From the NCBI GenBank assembly GCA_017468425.1, contig JAFUIO010000040.1:1-32521 (forward strand): 32,521 bases of DNA, in the 5' to 3' direction. The position numbers and the translations under genes were made by a program. Shown here one piece after another: positions 1 to 9,800 of the stretch (position 1 is its first letter; every line of letters starts with the position of its first letter). The notes under the pieces are model-generated. The model saw only the letters and a program-made list of their open reading frames with translations. It did no database searches and was not told the DNA's origin. Source of the stretch: Clostridia bacterium. GTDB lineage: Bacteria; Bacillota; Clostridia; Oscillospirales; Acutalibacteraceae.

Positions 1-72
1 ATGTTTTATTCCGTCCTTCAGGACTAATTCGCATGCCTTGACCTTAAATTCCTTGCTGAAAGTTCTTTTCAT
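1..72 (-). CDS. IS3-family transposase orfA, N-terminal fragment
   Basis: Only the first 24 codons are in the window. They read MKRTFSKEFKVKACELV and then LKDGIKH, the usual start of the helix-turn-helix orfA protein (HTH_Tnp_1 type) of IS3 elements. orfA binds the element's terminal repeats, and with orfB forms the transposase by frameshifting; this is family knowledge. A ribosome site AAGAGGTG precedes the start by 6 bases. The gene is cut by the window edge and is not a natural truncation as far as can be seen. Confidence 0.75.
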   Translation of the reverse strand, partial: MKRTFSKEFKVKACELVLKDGIKH

Positions 73-134
73 TGTGAACACCTCTTGAAGTTATTTTATC
101 ATTAACTCTTCTATGTGTCCACTTTTACTATACA
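1..134 (-). mobile_element. IS3-family element, 5' end (partial)
   Basis: The window begins inside an insertion sequence. Reading the minus strand inward, the end is TGTATAGTAAAAGTGGACA, then ATAGAAGAGT, then the orfA ribosome site and start. It matches, with one gap and a few changes, the end of the element at 32390-32521 (both contain GTGGACA.ATA.AAGAGT), which identifies the terminal inverted repeat. The outer boundary is set at the TG typical of IS3 ends. If only the TGGACA core is counted, the element ends at 121. The rest lies left of the window. Confidence 0.75.
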
Positions 135-145
135 ACTTTCAACCC

Positions 146-180
146 TTCACTCTTCACTCTTCACTCTGCACTTTGCACTC
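146..180. repeat. 7-bp tandem repeat next to the IS end
   Basis: Five consecutive 7-mers are visible: TTCACTC three times, then TGCACTT and TGCACTC. They lie between the IS end and the ribosome site of the next gene, so they would be in its 5' leader. No clear promoter is seen between the IS and the gene. Confidence 0.7.
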
Positions 181-201
181 AATAACCAAGGAGGAAACCC
201 T

Positions 202-3200
202 ATGAAAAAAACAAACAAACTCATAAGCATACTACTTGTAATTGCAATGCTTTTGTCAATGGCACCGCTGAGCCTTACGGCATTTGCGACTTCGCCTGTA
301 CCCTATGACGGCGTGCCCGTTACACCGCAGGTTATTTCGTCAGGCAACTATGCAAAGCTTGGCCTGACGGATACCAACTGGAGCCAGTTCAACGGATATT
401 ATGCCATCCGCAATGCCAAGGAGCTTTACGGATTTGCTGATATCGTAAACAACACCAGTGCCGGTGCTACAATTAATTTAAACGCTGTGCTTCTTCAGGA
501 TATTGTTATCAATGCAAACGGTGGCAACACCTATGATTGGAGACCTCTTTACGGTACCGGCAATGACAGAGATTTCGAAGGCACAATCGACGGAAACGGT
601 CATTATATCAGCGGAATATACTGTACATTGGTAACTAAAAAAGCTTTTTCAAATGATTGTATCAGTGGTTTTATTGGTGAATTTTCGGGCACAGTAAAAA
701 ACCTTATAATAAAAGACAGTACTTTTGCGCCTCCCCAACACATTGGACAATTCGGCGGTCTGGGTGCAATAACCGGATATCCTAAAAATTGCACAATTGA
801 AAACTGCCGTGTGGAAAACACAAAATTAATTGTGCCGGATAATTACGGACAGATTGGTGGACTGACAGGCTACGGCAATGGTTTGGGGGGCACTACAATC
901 AAAAACTGCGTTAGTCTTGTAACCATCAGCGGTGGCGGATCTTCAAATCCGATTTCCGTACATGCCCCTTACACAAACTGCTATACCTCTGCAGATGCAA
1001 CTCACACCTGTGCCAATATCAGCGTTGAGCATAAGGAAGTTAAGGCAACGTGTGAATATCCGGGTCTTTCAAACTATAAATACTGTCTTGTTTGCGGAAA
1101 TGTAACAAGCGGAACAAAAACCGAAACTCCCGCAACACATATATGGGAAAACGCAACATGCACAGAACCCCAGACCTGTTCATACTGCGGTGAGACACAG
1201 GGCGATGCGCTCGGTCACAAAAATTTACGATACATAATAAATACGTTTACCGGTCGACATGCCGAATATAGGTGTGATGTTTGCGGCACAGTCGGCACAG
1301 TAACTCTTTCTTCACAAAATGTTGATTATGACGGAAACCACCATGGCGCAACTGTTGCATACACGGGAGATTTTCCTGAAGTAACGATTAATTACGAAAA
1401 CAGATCTACAGGGGAAATATCGACCGAAGCTCCTACAGAAGCAGGCCAATATGAAGCATACGTTGTTTTAGGGGCATACCGCCTTGCCAGCTTGTACATT
1501 ATTAATAAACAGGTGATTGAAGATATAACCGCTCCTGCACCCAATACTCTTATCTATAGCGGCAAAGCACAGGCACTGGTTTCGGCAGGCGAAGCAAATG
1601 GCGGCGAATTACAGTACAGCCTTGACAGTGCAACATATTCCGCCGAAATTCCCACAGGCACAGATGCAGGCGACTACACCATATACTATAAAGTTGTCGG
1701 CGACAATAACCATAAAGACACCGAGCCTGCAACACAAACCGTTACAATCAAAAAGAAAGCCGTAACCGTAACCGCAGATGATATGAGCAAAACTTACGGC
1801 GAAGCAGACCCCGAAGATTTCACCTTCAGCTATAACCTTGACAATGCGCAGTATAAACTTAACGGTCAGCCCGAAAGAACACCCGGCGAAAATGTTGGCG
1901 TTTATGCAATCGGACAGGGCACTCTCACAAATGAAAACAACCCCAACTATGATATCACATTTGTCGGTGGTCTGTTCACGATTGAGCCCGATAAAAGCGG
2001 AATAGAAGTTCTTACCGTTGAGAATGTAAAATCAACCGACAAGGAAAATGTTGAGTATGTTTACAATCAGCTTGAAAACGCTGTGAAAGACCTTGCAGAC
2101 GAAGAAAAGAAAACAGAATGGAACACTCTCCAAGCCTCTTGCGGTGCAATGCTTGCAGTTATCAGCGATACAGCAGATGAAATAAGCCGTATTGTCAATG
2201 CAGTAAATGCTTATGACATCAATACCGTAACAGGTGATGATGTTCAGGATTTACTCGGTCTTATTGACGATGCAAACGCACTTCTTGAAACGGATAATCT
2301 CACCGCCGAAGAAACAGAAACTCTCAATCAGGCTATAAAAGATACTCAGTCACTTATTTCAAGATATGACAGAGTTTCCGCACAGATTGGTGATATCAAG
2401 GACAGATTGAATAACTATGATGAAGCAACTGTCAAATCAAGCGATAAGGACGATGTTATTTGGCTCAAAGCAGATATAAAGTCACTCACCGACGGTCAGA
2501 ACATCACAAATGAAGAAAGAGAGTATTTCAAAAAAGCATCTCTGATGTGCGACAAGCTCCTTGCAAAAATCGCAGAAACAAAGTCAGAATATGACAGAGT
2601 TATCGCTGCCGCAAACGGTTATGATGAAGCAACCGTAACAAGCGCAGATAAGGATGCTCTTGTTAAGCTCAACGATGATATTTACGCTCTCGCTCTTACA
2701 GAAAATGTAACTGCAGAAGAAAAAGAAAATCTTCAGGCGGCTCATGATAAGGTTCTCGGTCTGATTGATAAACTCGTTGATATCAGCGATGAAATCAAGC
2801 GCATCATCGCAGAGGTTGATAAGTATGTGTTTGAAAGCGTGAAGTCAAGCGACAAATCTGATATTCAGCAGCTTATTGCAGATATCAAGGCTCTCCTTGA
2901 TACACAGAATATCACCGCTGACGAAAGAGCACTCCTTGAAGGTGCAGACGAAACCTGCGACAAGCTCATCGCAAAGATTGATGAAACCGTTGCTGAAATC
3001 AGCCGCATCAACGATGCAACAAATGCTTATGACGAAGCAACAGTAACAAGTGCCGATAAGGCTGATATTGAAAAGCTCCTTGCAGATATCAAAGCTCTCA
3101 CAGACGGCGATAACATCACCGATGCAGAACGAGAACAGCTTGTTGCCAATGACGAAACCCTCGATAAACTCCTTGCAATAATCAATGAAACCGCAGAAGA

Positions 3201-4311
3201 AATCGCAAGAATTGAAACTGCAGTAAACGGTTACGACGAAGAATCCGTTAAGTCAACCGACAAGGCTAACCTTGAACAGCTCATTGAGGATATCAAGGCT
3301 CTTACCGATGCAACAAACATCACTGAAGATGAAAAAGCTGCTCTTGAAGCTCTTGACGAAAAAGCAGATGCACTCATCAAGAAGATTGATGATACCGCAA
3401 AGGAAATCGAAAAAATTGAAAATGCGGTAAACGGTTACGACGAAGAAACCGTTAAGTCAAGCGACATTTCTGCTCTCGGCAAGCTTATTGAGGATATCAA
3501 GGCTCTCACCGACGGTGATAATCTTACCGAAGATGAAAACGCTGCTCTTGAAGAAGCAGACAAGGCAATAGATGAACTCATTGAAAAGCTCACAGAGGTT
3601 GCAGAAGAAATCAAGAGAGTTGATGAAGCCGTTAAGTCCTATGACGAAGAAGCTGTCAAGTCAACAGACAGCGATGAACTCTCACAGCTCAAAGAGGATG
3701 TTCAGTCACTCATAGATAGCGATAACGTAACCGAAAACGAAAAGACTGCTCTCGAAGATATGATTGCCGACATCGAAAACCTTGAAGCTAAGATTGAAGA
3801 AACCGAAAAACGGCTTGAAGATATCGGCGATTTTGAAGAGAGTTTCAACCCCGAAACCGTAACAAGCGATGACAAGACGGCTATCGAAGATAAGATTGCT
3901 GAAATTGAAGCAGTAAATCCCGATAATCTCACCGACGAGCAGAAGGCTGAATACGAAGAAATCAAGGCAGGCTTTGAAGCTCTCCTTGAAGAAATCGCAG
4001 CAGCAGAAAAGGATGTTGCAGACATCGGCATCGAGCATGAAATGTTTGACGAAGAAAGAGTAACAATCTTCTGGGAAGATGATATTGAAGCTCTCAAAGC
4101 AAAGATTGATGAACTCCTTGCAGACGAAAATATGGGCGAAGCAGAAAATACAAAGCTTAATGAATACAAGATTCAGGCTGAAAAGCTTATTGAAATCATC
4201 AACACTCCCAAAGAATATTTCTCACTCCGCTTCTTCTATTTCATTTGGGATTGTCTTGTTTGGAAACATAACGACATCGTTTGGCTCTTCAAGCAGATTT
4301 TCGCTTGCTGA
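202..4311 (+). CDS. Large secreted repeat protein (MBG domain and helical repeats)
   Basis: A 1369-residue exported surface or extracellular protein of unknown role. The start is ATG 202, because AAGGAGG lies 7 bases upstream and it opens directly with a signal peptide (MKKTNKLISILLVIAMLLS, cleavage near AFA-TSP). Upstream in-frame codons lack a ribosome site. Residues about 60-270 look like a beta-helix with a GLUG-like stretch (GTIDGNGHYISG). Residues 283-333 are Cys-rich with three CxxC pairs (CLVC, CSYC, CDVC nearby). Residues about 517-600 are an MBG-like domain (KTYGEADP, NPNYDI). Residues 609-1335 are about eleven acidic, Lys/Glu-rich three-helix repeats of roughly 67 residues. The last 33 residues are aromatic (LVWKHNDIVWLFKQIF). 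No LPXTG sorting signal is present. A strong terminator follows. An adhesin or wall-associated scaffold is an inference only. Confidence 0.85.
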   Translation: MKKTNKLISILLVIAMLLSMAPLSLTAFATSPVPYDGVPVTPQVISSGNYAKLGLTDTNWSQFNGYYAIRNAKELYGFADIVNNTSAGATINLNAVLLQDIVINANGGNTYDWRPLYGTGNDRDFEGTIDGNGHYISGIYCTLVTKKAFSNDCISGFIGEFSGTVKNLIIKDSTFAPPQHIGQFGGLGAITGYPKNCTIENCRVENTKLIVPDNYGQIGGLTGYGNGLGGTTIKNCVSLVTISGGGSSNPISVHAPYTNCYTSADATHTCANISVEHKEVKATCEYPGLSNYKYCLVCGNVTSGTKTETPATHIWENATCTEPQTCSYCGETQGDALGHKNLRYIINTFTGRHAEYRCDVCGTVGTVTLSSQNVDYDGNHHGATVAYTGDFPEVTINYENRSTGEISTEAPTEAGQYEAYVVLGAYRLASLYIINKQVIEDITAPAPNTLIYSGKAQALVSAGEANGGELQYSLDSATYSAEIPTGTDAGDYTIYYKVVGDNNHKDTEPATQTVTIKKKAVTVTADDMSKTYGEADPEDFTFSYNLDNAQYKLNGQPERTPGENVGVYAIGQGTLTNENNPNYDITFVGGLFTIEPDKSGIEVLTVENVKSTDKENVEYVYNQLENAVKDLADEEKKTEWNTLQASCGAMLAVISDTADEISRIVNAVNAYDINTVTGDDVQDLLGLIDDANALLETDNLTAEETETLNQAIKDTQSLISRYDRVSAQIGDIKDRLNNYDEATVKSSDKDDVIWLKADIKSLTDGQNITNEEREYFKKASLMCDKLLAKIAETKSEYDRVIAAANGYDEATVTSADKDALVKLNDDIYALALTENVTAEEKENLQAAHDKVLGLIDKLVDISDEIKRIIAEVDKYVFESVKSSDKSDIQQLIADIKALLDTQNITADERALLEGADETCDKLIAKIDETVAEISRINDATNAYDEATVTSADKADIEKLLADIKALTDGDNITDAEREQLVANDETLDKLLAIINETAEEIARIETAVNGYDEESVKSTDKANLEQLIEDIKALTDATNITEDEKAALEALDEKADALIKKIDDTAKEIEKIENAVNGYDEETVKSSDISALGKLIEDIKALTDGDNLTEDENAALEEADKAIDELIEKLTEVAEEIKRVDEAVKSYDEEAVKSTDSDELSQLKEDVQSLIDSDNVTENEKTALEDMIADIENLEAKIEETEKRLEDIGDFEESFNPETVTSDDKTAIEDKIAEIEAVNPDNLTDEQKAEYEEIKAGFEALLEEIAAAEKDVADIGIEHEMFDEERVTIFWEDDIEALKAKIDELLADENMGEAENTKLNEYKIQAEKLIEIINTPKEYFSLRFFYFIWDCLVWKHNDIVWLFKQIFAC
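2026..4200 (+). repeat. About 11 tandem ~200-bp repeats inside the surface protein gene
   Basis: Each unit encodes a segment beginning V(K/T)S(T/S/A)DK, followed by a helix, LTDxxNIT or similar, a second helix, and (A/V)NxYDEE. Unit starts are visible at VKSTDKENV, VTGDDVQDL, VKSSDKDDV, VTSADKDAL, VKSSDKSDI, VTSADKADI, VKSTDKANL, VKSSDISAL, VKSTDSDEL, VTSDDKTAI and VTIFWEDDI. The middle units are the most alike. The first and the last two are divergent, as is common when expansion happens by internal unequal exchange. Confidence 0.85.
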
Positions 4312-4335
4312 ACTTAACAAAGTAACAACCACATA

Positions 4336-4380
4336 AAAAGACCGGGGAGCCTTGATTTTTAAGGTTTCCCGGTCTTTTTT
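4336..4380 (+). terminator. Rho-independent terminator
   Basis: An 18-bp stem (arms 4336-4353 and 4361-4378, with G.U pairs) has a 7-base loop and ends in a run of T. It lies 25 bases after the stop of the large repeat protein. In the other direction it ends in five T, so it may also serve the converging minus-strand genes. Confidence 0.9.
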
Positions 4381-4523
4381 GTTTTTAATCCGAACAAAAA
4401 TACTTTTTATAATTCGTTCTTATTTGTTTCAATAAACATTTCCTGATGCTCTTTAAGAACATATTATGGACTAAGCATTGAATATTAAATCTCCATCTTA
4501 ATCAGTTCACAAGCCGGGACACA

Positions 4524-6098
4524 TTACTGAAACATATTTCTGAAAAAATCTCCGATTGCTTTGAAAATATTTTTGAAGAATTCAGCAATTTTCTGTAAGA
4601 AAGTAAGTTCCTGCTGTTCAACCTCGTTTTCAGCAGTTATTTCAATGTATTTGTAACTTTCAGTTTTTGTACTGTCATAGTCTTCAGCATCTGCACCGTC
4701 AGAAGAAAGAGAGGCTTTTGCTGTTACTTTTTCACCAAGGATTATACCGTCACCGCATCTGATTGCGGAATCTGTTGCAGAAGCAACAAGCTTTCCGTTT
4801 CCTGTAAATTCAGGAACACTGTTGCAGACAATTGCTGCAGATGCGTCATCACATACTATTTTATTTTCACCTTCAAGAGAAATTTTTCCGTATCCGTCAA
4901 CAGAAAGCGGTTCTGAAAGTTCAGCATTTCTCAGATAGAGTGTGTTTGCGTTTCTGTCAAAATAAATATTCCAGTTTCCGTTTTTATTCGTAGTGCCTGA
5001 AATCTTACCGTCTTTGCAGATATAATACGCTGCTTCCTGTGAGAAATTAAAAACAACAGTTGTTCCTGCTTTAACAGATTTTACTGATGTTTCAATTCTT
5101 TCGGGCGTAATCGAAACAGATGTCAGACAGTCACCAAGCTCCACATTGTTTCTGTCAGTAAAGGTTGAGTTTATCATACAGGTGTTATAGCTGACAGCTC
5201 TGTTATTTTTGAAATTGGATTCCGAAAAAATATCTATATCCACGTTGCTGTTCTGTACAAGGAGAGTATATGAAAACACTCCGCGATTTACTGCAGAATC
5301 TCCCGTTCCCTTGTTGTTAAAAATTATATCAACGTCACTACCTGAAAATGTTACTGAAAAAATTTCGATTCCCACAGAATTTCTGCAGTTATCAAAAACT
5401 ATATCAAGGTCGGAATTTTCCACTTGTAAAAGACAACCCTGGGGATTTGAGAAAATAGCATATGAATTATCTGAACTGTCAAAAGAAAAATCAACATCTG
5501 CATTATCTGTAAGAATCTTATTACCAATCATACCTACAGTCCCCTGTGCAGAACAATCGGATGCATTGAAGCTTACAGTTGTGTCTGTAATACGGATTTC
5601 TCCCATACTTGCAACGAAACCGCAGCAAATTGCATTACTTGTGTTTGCATTGATTGAAAGTGAACCCTCACCGCTGAAAAACGTTGAACCGAAAACATTG
5701 TAAACACCAGTGGCTTCCATATTTTTTGTTTTCTTTATTTCAATAATATTTTTTCCGATAAGTACAATGTTCAGGTCGTGTGTTGAAACAATACCTGTTG
5801 CCATATTGAAATTAAGACCTCTCACTGTGTCAATTTTCTGATTTTCAAACACAGCATTTCTGAGTGTCAGTGTATCTGTTTCAGTATCAAATGAGAAATT
5901 GTAATCGCTTTCTGTTGCATTTTCAATTTTTCCGTTTGATTTGATTTTCCAATAGCCTCCGTCAGTAACATCCTGACCTGCAACAATCACTATCTGAGGA
6001 TAGTTTTCTCCTGCCGCAAGAGAAGAAACAGACATCATCGGAACAAGACAGATAATTGCTAAAATTACTGACAAAACTTTGATTCTTGTTTTTTTCAT
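4524..6098 (-). CDS. Secreted beta-solenoid-like protein with amphipathic tail
   Basis: A 524-residue exported protein, function not recognised. ATG 6098 is chosen because AAGGT stands 7 bases upstream and the signal peptide (MKKTRIKVLSVILAIICLV, cleavage near SLA-AGE) starts there. The longer frame to 6128 would overlap the upstream gene and adds a non-signal leader. The mature part is rich in short beta repeats (TLTLRNAVFE, LYLRNAELSE, YWKIKSNGKI), suggesting a beta-solenoid or a carbohydrate-binding surface module seen in Clostridia. The C-terminus ends with FFKNIFKAIGDFFRNMF, an amphipathic aromatic helix shared with neighbouring secreted proteins. It lies 19 bases after the 230-residue gene and is probably cotranscribed with it from the sigma-like promoter at 6840-6869. 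Confidence 0.8.
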   Translation of the reverse strand: MKKTRIKVLSVILAIICLVPMMSVSSLAAGENYPQIVIVAGQDVTDGGYWKIKSNGKIENATESDYNFSFDTETDTLTLRNAVFENQKIDTVRGLNFNMATGIVSTHDLNIVLIGKNIIEIKKTKNMEATGVYNVFGSTFFSGEGSLSINANTSNAICCGFVASMGEIRITDTTVSFNASDCSAQGTVGMIGNKILTDNADVDFSFDSSDNSYAIFSNPQGCLLQVENSDLDIVFDNCRNSVGIEIFSVTFSGSDVDIIFNNKGTGDSAVNRGVFSYTLLVQNSNVDIDIFSESNFKNNRAVSYNTCMINSTFTDRNNVELGDCLTSVSITPERIETSVKSVKAGTTVVFNFSQEAAYYICKDGKISGTTNKNGNWNIYFDRNANTLYLRNAELSEPLSVDGYGKISLEGENKIVCDDASAAIVCNSVPEFTGNGKLVASATDSAIRCGDGIILGEKVTAKASLSSDGADAEDYDSTKTESYKYIEITAENEVEQQELTFLQKIAEFFKNIFKAIGDFFRNMFQ

Positions 6099-6117
6099 AA
6101 TTTTTACCTTCTTTCTG

Positions 6118-6810
6118 TTATAAAACATATATCCAGCAACCTGATTCAGTTTTTATCTCGCGGGTTTCTCTGATAACTTTTGCTTCTCCATTTTTTACTT
6201 TGAATTCCACCGTCAGTCGTTCATATTCATTTTCAATGGTGTCTGGTTTTCCTTCCGGCGGATTTGTTTTATATCGGAAATCTTCAACAAAATTCTCATC
6301 ACAGAAACATACATATTTGAAAGTTTTTACCCCATCTTTTTCAATCGTTTCAAGATAATTGCTCTTAGCGTAAGGAGTTTCCCACCATGCATCATCATAT
6401 GTTTTTCTTTCTTGCGGAGTGTATTCTACAAATGCATATTCTCCCGGTGCATACATTGTTACTTGAAAATTAAAGGAAAACTTATCGGCTATAGATCTTG
6501 CATAATACACAATTTTGTTACCTTTTTCATCTTTGAAAATAACTTCACTTACAGTTGCCTTAGCTCCGCCAAAAACAGAGTTTCCTTTAAAATAAAAAAT
6601 TTGCTTATCTCCTTTGATTCTTGTTTCTTCGAGATGAAACCATTCTTCGTCATCGTCGCATGTCCACACAATACCGTTTGCTTCATCATACGGCAAAGCA
6701 ACTTCTGTTTTATCTGTACCGGTTATTGCACCAACCCCGGAACTTATGCCACCAAACAAAAACATTATAATATAAAGTGGCATTAAGAAAATTGTAAATA
6801 CTGCTCCCAT
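6118..6810 (-). CDS. Membrane-anchored small surface protein, unknown
   Basis: A 230-residue protein with a hydrophobic N-terminal segment (residues 3-22, MGAVFTIFLMPLYIIMFLFG) and a polar remainder predicted outside the cell. No known domain was recognised. AAGGAGG lies 8 bases before ATG 6810. It is the first gene of a two-gene unit with the beta-solenoid protein, 19 bases downstream. The 30-bp element at 6840-6869, nearly identical to that before the ECF sigma gene, predicts that this unit is a target of that sigma factor. A role as lipoprotein-like sensor, chaperone or resistance factor is possible but not shown. Confidence 0.75.
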   Translation of the reverse strand: MGAVFTIFLMPLYIIMFLFGGISSGVGAITGTDKTEVALPYDEANGIVWTCDDDEEWFHLEETRIKGDKQIFYFKGNSVFGGAKATVSEVIFKDEKGNKIVYYARSIADKFSFNFQVTMYAPGEYAFVEYTPQERKTYDDAWWETPYAKSNYLETIEKDGVKTFKYVCFCDENFVEDFRYKTNPPEGKPDTIENEYERLTVEFKVKNGEAKVIRETREIKTESGCWIYVL

Positions 6811-6839
6811 AAAATATTCCTCCTTTATTTTTCATCATA

Positions 6840-6869
6840 ATATAATCAACAAAAATTCAAAATGTAACA
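6840..6869 (-). promoter_or_regulatory. Putative ECF-sigma promoter (target operon)
   Basis: On the minus strand the site reads TGTTACATTT, three variable bases (TGA), then ATTTTTGTTGATTATAT. It is identical at 27 of 30 positions to the site at 11601-11630 before the sigma gene. GTTACA would be the -35 and GATTAT the -10 region, with a 15-base spacer. The distance to the start codon at 6810 is 29 bases. It also lies 8 bases upstream of the LRR gene's stop, so it is intergenic. Confidence 0.7.
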
Positions 6870-6877
6870 AAAATTTT

Positions 6878-9800
6878 TTACCACGAAAAAATCCCTTTGA
6901 AGAATGCGCCGACTCTGATAAAGAATGCTTTTATTGAAGAACCTAAACGGCTGAAAAAGTTTTCCGTATCATTCATTTTTACAATTTCAAATTCGACTGA
7001 TGTATTTCCTGAATAATTGCCGATTCCCGTAATAGTCACAGTTGCGGTACCCTCTTTTTTGTTCTTTGAATAGCTTACCGTGTAATCCTTGTCTTTGCAA
7101 AGAATTCCTGAAGAATCAGAGATAATAACATCCGGTGTTACTTCTTTACCGGTATAAGCCTGGTCAGCAATAGGGGTAATCGTCGTTGAAGCAATATTTT
7201 TCGTGACAATTGAAAACTTTGTTTTATTTGAGAAAACCTTGTAGTCTCCCTTTCCTTTAACTATAACATCAGCATTGCCGACATTGATATTGTTCTCATA
7301 TGTAACACCGAAATCGATATATTTGTGAAGTGTTTCTCCTGAAAACGTAACGGTAACAGGAGGGGTTATTTTCTTACCTGTATAAGTCTGATTCGGTATG
7401 GGCGATACGAGAAATGTGCTGACAGCAATACCATTATTCAGTGCATAATCGTAAATATATGAATCCTTAAAGCAAACGATTGTAAGGTTTTCACAACCGT
7501 CAAAAGCATCATCCGCAACAGAAGTTACACTGTCTGAAATAACAGCTATTTTAAGAGACGAACAGTTTTTAAAGGATGCCTTTCCGATTTTTGAAACCGT
7601 GTCAGGAATCATAATTTCTTCAAGTGATTCACAGCTTTCAAAAGAACCGTATGTATCTGAATTTCCGCCGATCGATGTAATTCCCGCACCGAGATAAATC
7701 TCTTTTATGTTACATCCGTAGAACGGCGAAGAAGCCTGAAGATTGTCATAGTTCAGATCCGTTTCAATATGTCCGTATCTGTCAACTGTACAATTCATAG
7801 CGTTAAAATAAAGTGTTTCCAGACTTGCACAGTTCTTAAATGCACCGTAACCGATAACCGAAAGGTTTTCAGGAATCACCAGAACCTGCACAGCAGTTGA
7901 TGCAAATGCAAAATTTCCGATTTTTTCAATACTTTCAGGCAAATCAATACGGCTCAGTTTTTCGCAGACATTGAATGCATCTGCATCAATTTGCGTAAGA
8001 CCTTCCTGAAATTTTACCTCTGTCAGTTCCCTGCATCCCAAAAAAGCACAAGCACCTATTTTTTTGAGTTTTCCGCCAAAAATTGCCGTAGTTATCCGCG
8101 TTTCACTGAAACAGCTATCTTTTATTTCAACAAGTTCAGACGGAAAATTTATTTCCCTGAGTTTTACACACATTTCAAATGTCTCTTTTTCAAGAATCTT
8201 CAGATTATCACACAAAACAACCTTTTCAATATCCATACACCATCCGAAAGCATCTTCGCCGATGATTTCAACAGTAGACAAATCTACTGTGCCGTCGAGT
8301 GCAGCCATTTCAAATGCTCTTTTTCCTATTTCTTTCAGTTTCCCACCGAAAACTGCACTTTTGATTCCTGTATTTTCAAAGCTGTAATTACCTATTGAAA
8401 CAAGCTCTGCAGGAAAATTGATTTCCTCCAGATTTCTGCAATAACTGAAAACACCGTTCTCAAGGACCTTCAGATTATCATTCAGAATAACCTTCTTTAT
8501 TGTGCTGTTATGTGAAAAAACATTTTCCCCAAGCTTTTCTACAGAAGACAAATCAAGCGTTTCTGTAAGAGTGCAATACTGCAAAGCACTTGAACCGATG
8601 CTTTTCAAAGAATCAGAAAAAGCAACATTCACCAGCTTATTACACTGATAAAAAGCCTTGTCACCTACATTAACAACGCCTTTTATTTCAACACTTTCAA
8701 GAACTTTACACCCCTCGAAAGCACTTGAACCTATTTCCCTTACACTATCGGGCAGATTCATATTTACCATTTTTTTGCAACCGAAAAAACACTCCTGAGG
8801 TATTTCTGTAACTCCCGACGGAATATTTACTGTTTCAAGAGAGCCGTTGTATGCAAAGGCATAATCACCGATTGTTTTAACGGTATCAGGAAGATTTACC
8901 GAAACAAGATTGTTGGTTATAATATACCACTTTTCTCCCTCTTTATAGCGATATCCTTCTGCGCTTACATCAATAAAACTAAGACTTGAAAATCCAAGAG
9001 GCGCAATTGTAGTTACTGTATAATTATCCAAATTTTCAGGAACGGTAACATTTTTCTCCTTACCAATATAACGAGAAATCACTGCCTCTGATTTTTCATT
9101 AAGATAATATTCAAAATCACCTGATATGTACTTTCTTTTCATATCAGACTCAGAAGATGAAAAAACAACATTTTCACTTTCCATGTCAGAACAGTAAACA
9201 TAGTCACTTGCAGCCATAACCAACACTGTGCTGTATGGCACATCGCTGTTACATATTACTCTTTTTATGGGACTTCCTTTCAGATTTCCTCCGAGGAAAC
9301 TTCCGTTACAGACAACTTCCTCAAGGGAAGAGTCCGCTCTCAATGTCAGCTTGTCCAGAGCTACATTGTCAGCATTACAAATAAGCCTCCTGACTTTTGA
9401 ACCCTGATACTCTGACAAAACAGGTCTTGTTACGTTGTTCCCCAAAGCAATTTCTGTTATGGAAGTTCCTTCAAAAGAATTCAGATTGAAATCCACAAGG
9501 CTTTCCGGCAAATTGATTTGTTGAAGATTATTGCAGTTTGCAAAAGCAAAATCTTTTATTGTTATTATTCCCTCGCTGAAAACCACATTCTGAAGATTCT
9601 TCATTTCACCGAAAGCATGTGTGCCGATAGTTTTGACAGTAGACGGTATGGTAACTGTTTTTATTCTGTTGTTATAAAATTTGTTAGGATGACTTTTCAA
9701 TTCAGCCGGTTTAGTAAAACCATTTGTGCTATAAACCGTTTTAACTGATTCGCCATTGAAGCAATAGTCGTATATTTCTACAACCGATAAGCCTGCTATT

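Noticed and set aside
1048..1200. Cys pairs in the large surface protein as a zinc-finger regulator
   Set aside because: They lie in an exported protein between beta domains and repeat a common surface-protein module, so a DNA-binding role is unlikely.
3702..4169. Long minus-strand open frames inside the repeat gene
   Set aside because: They are Ser-rich shadows of a Glu/Asp/Lys repeat region, with no ribosome site and no plausible fold.
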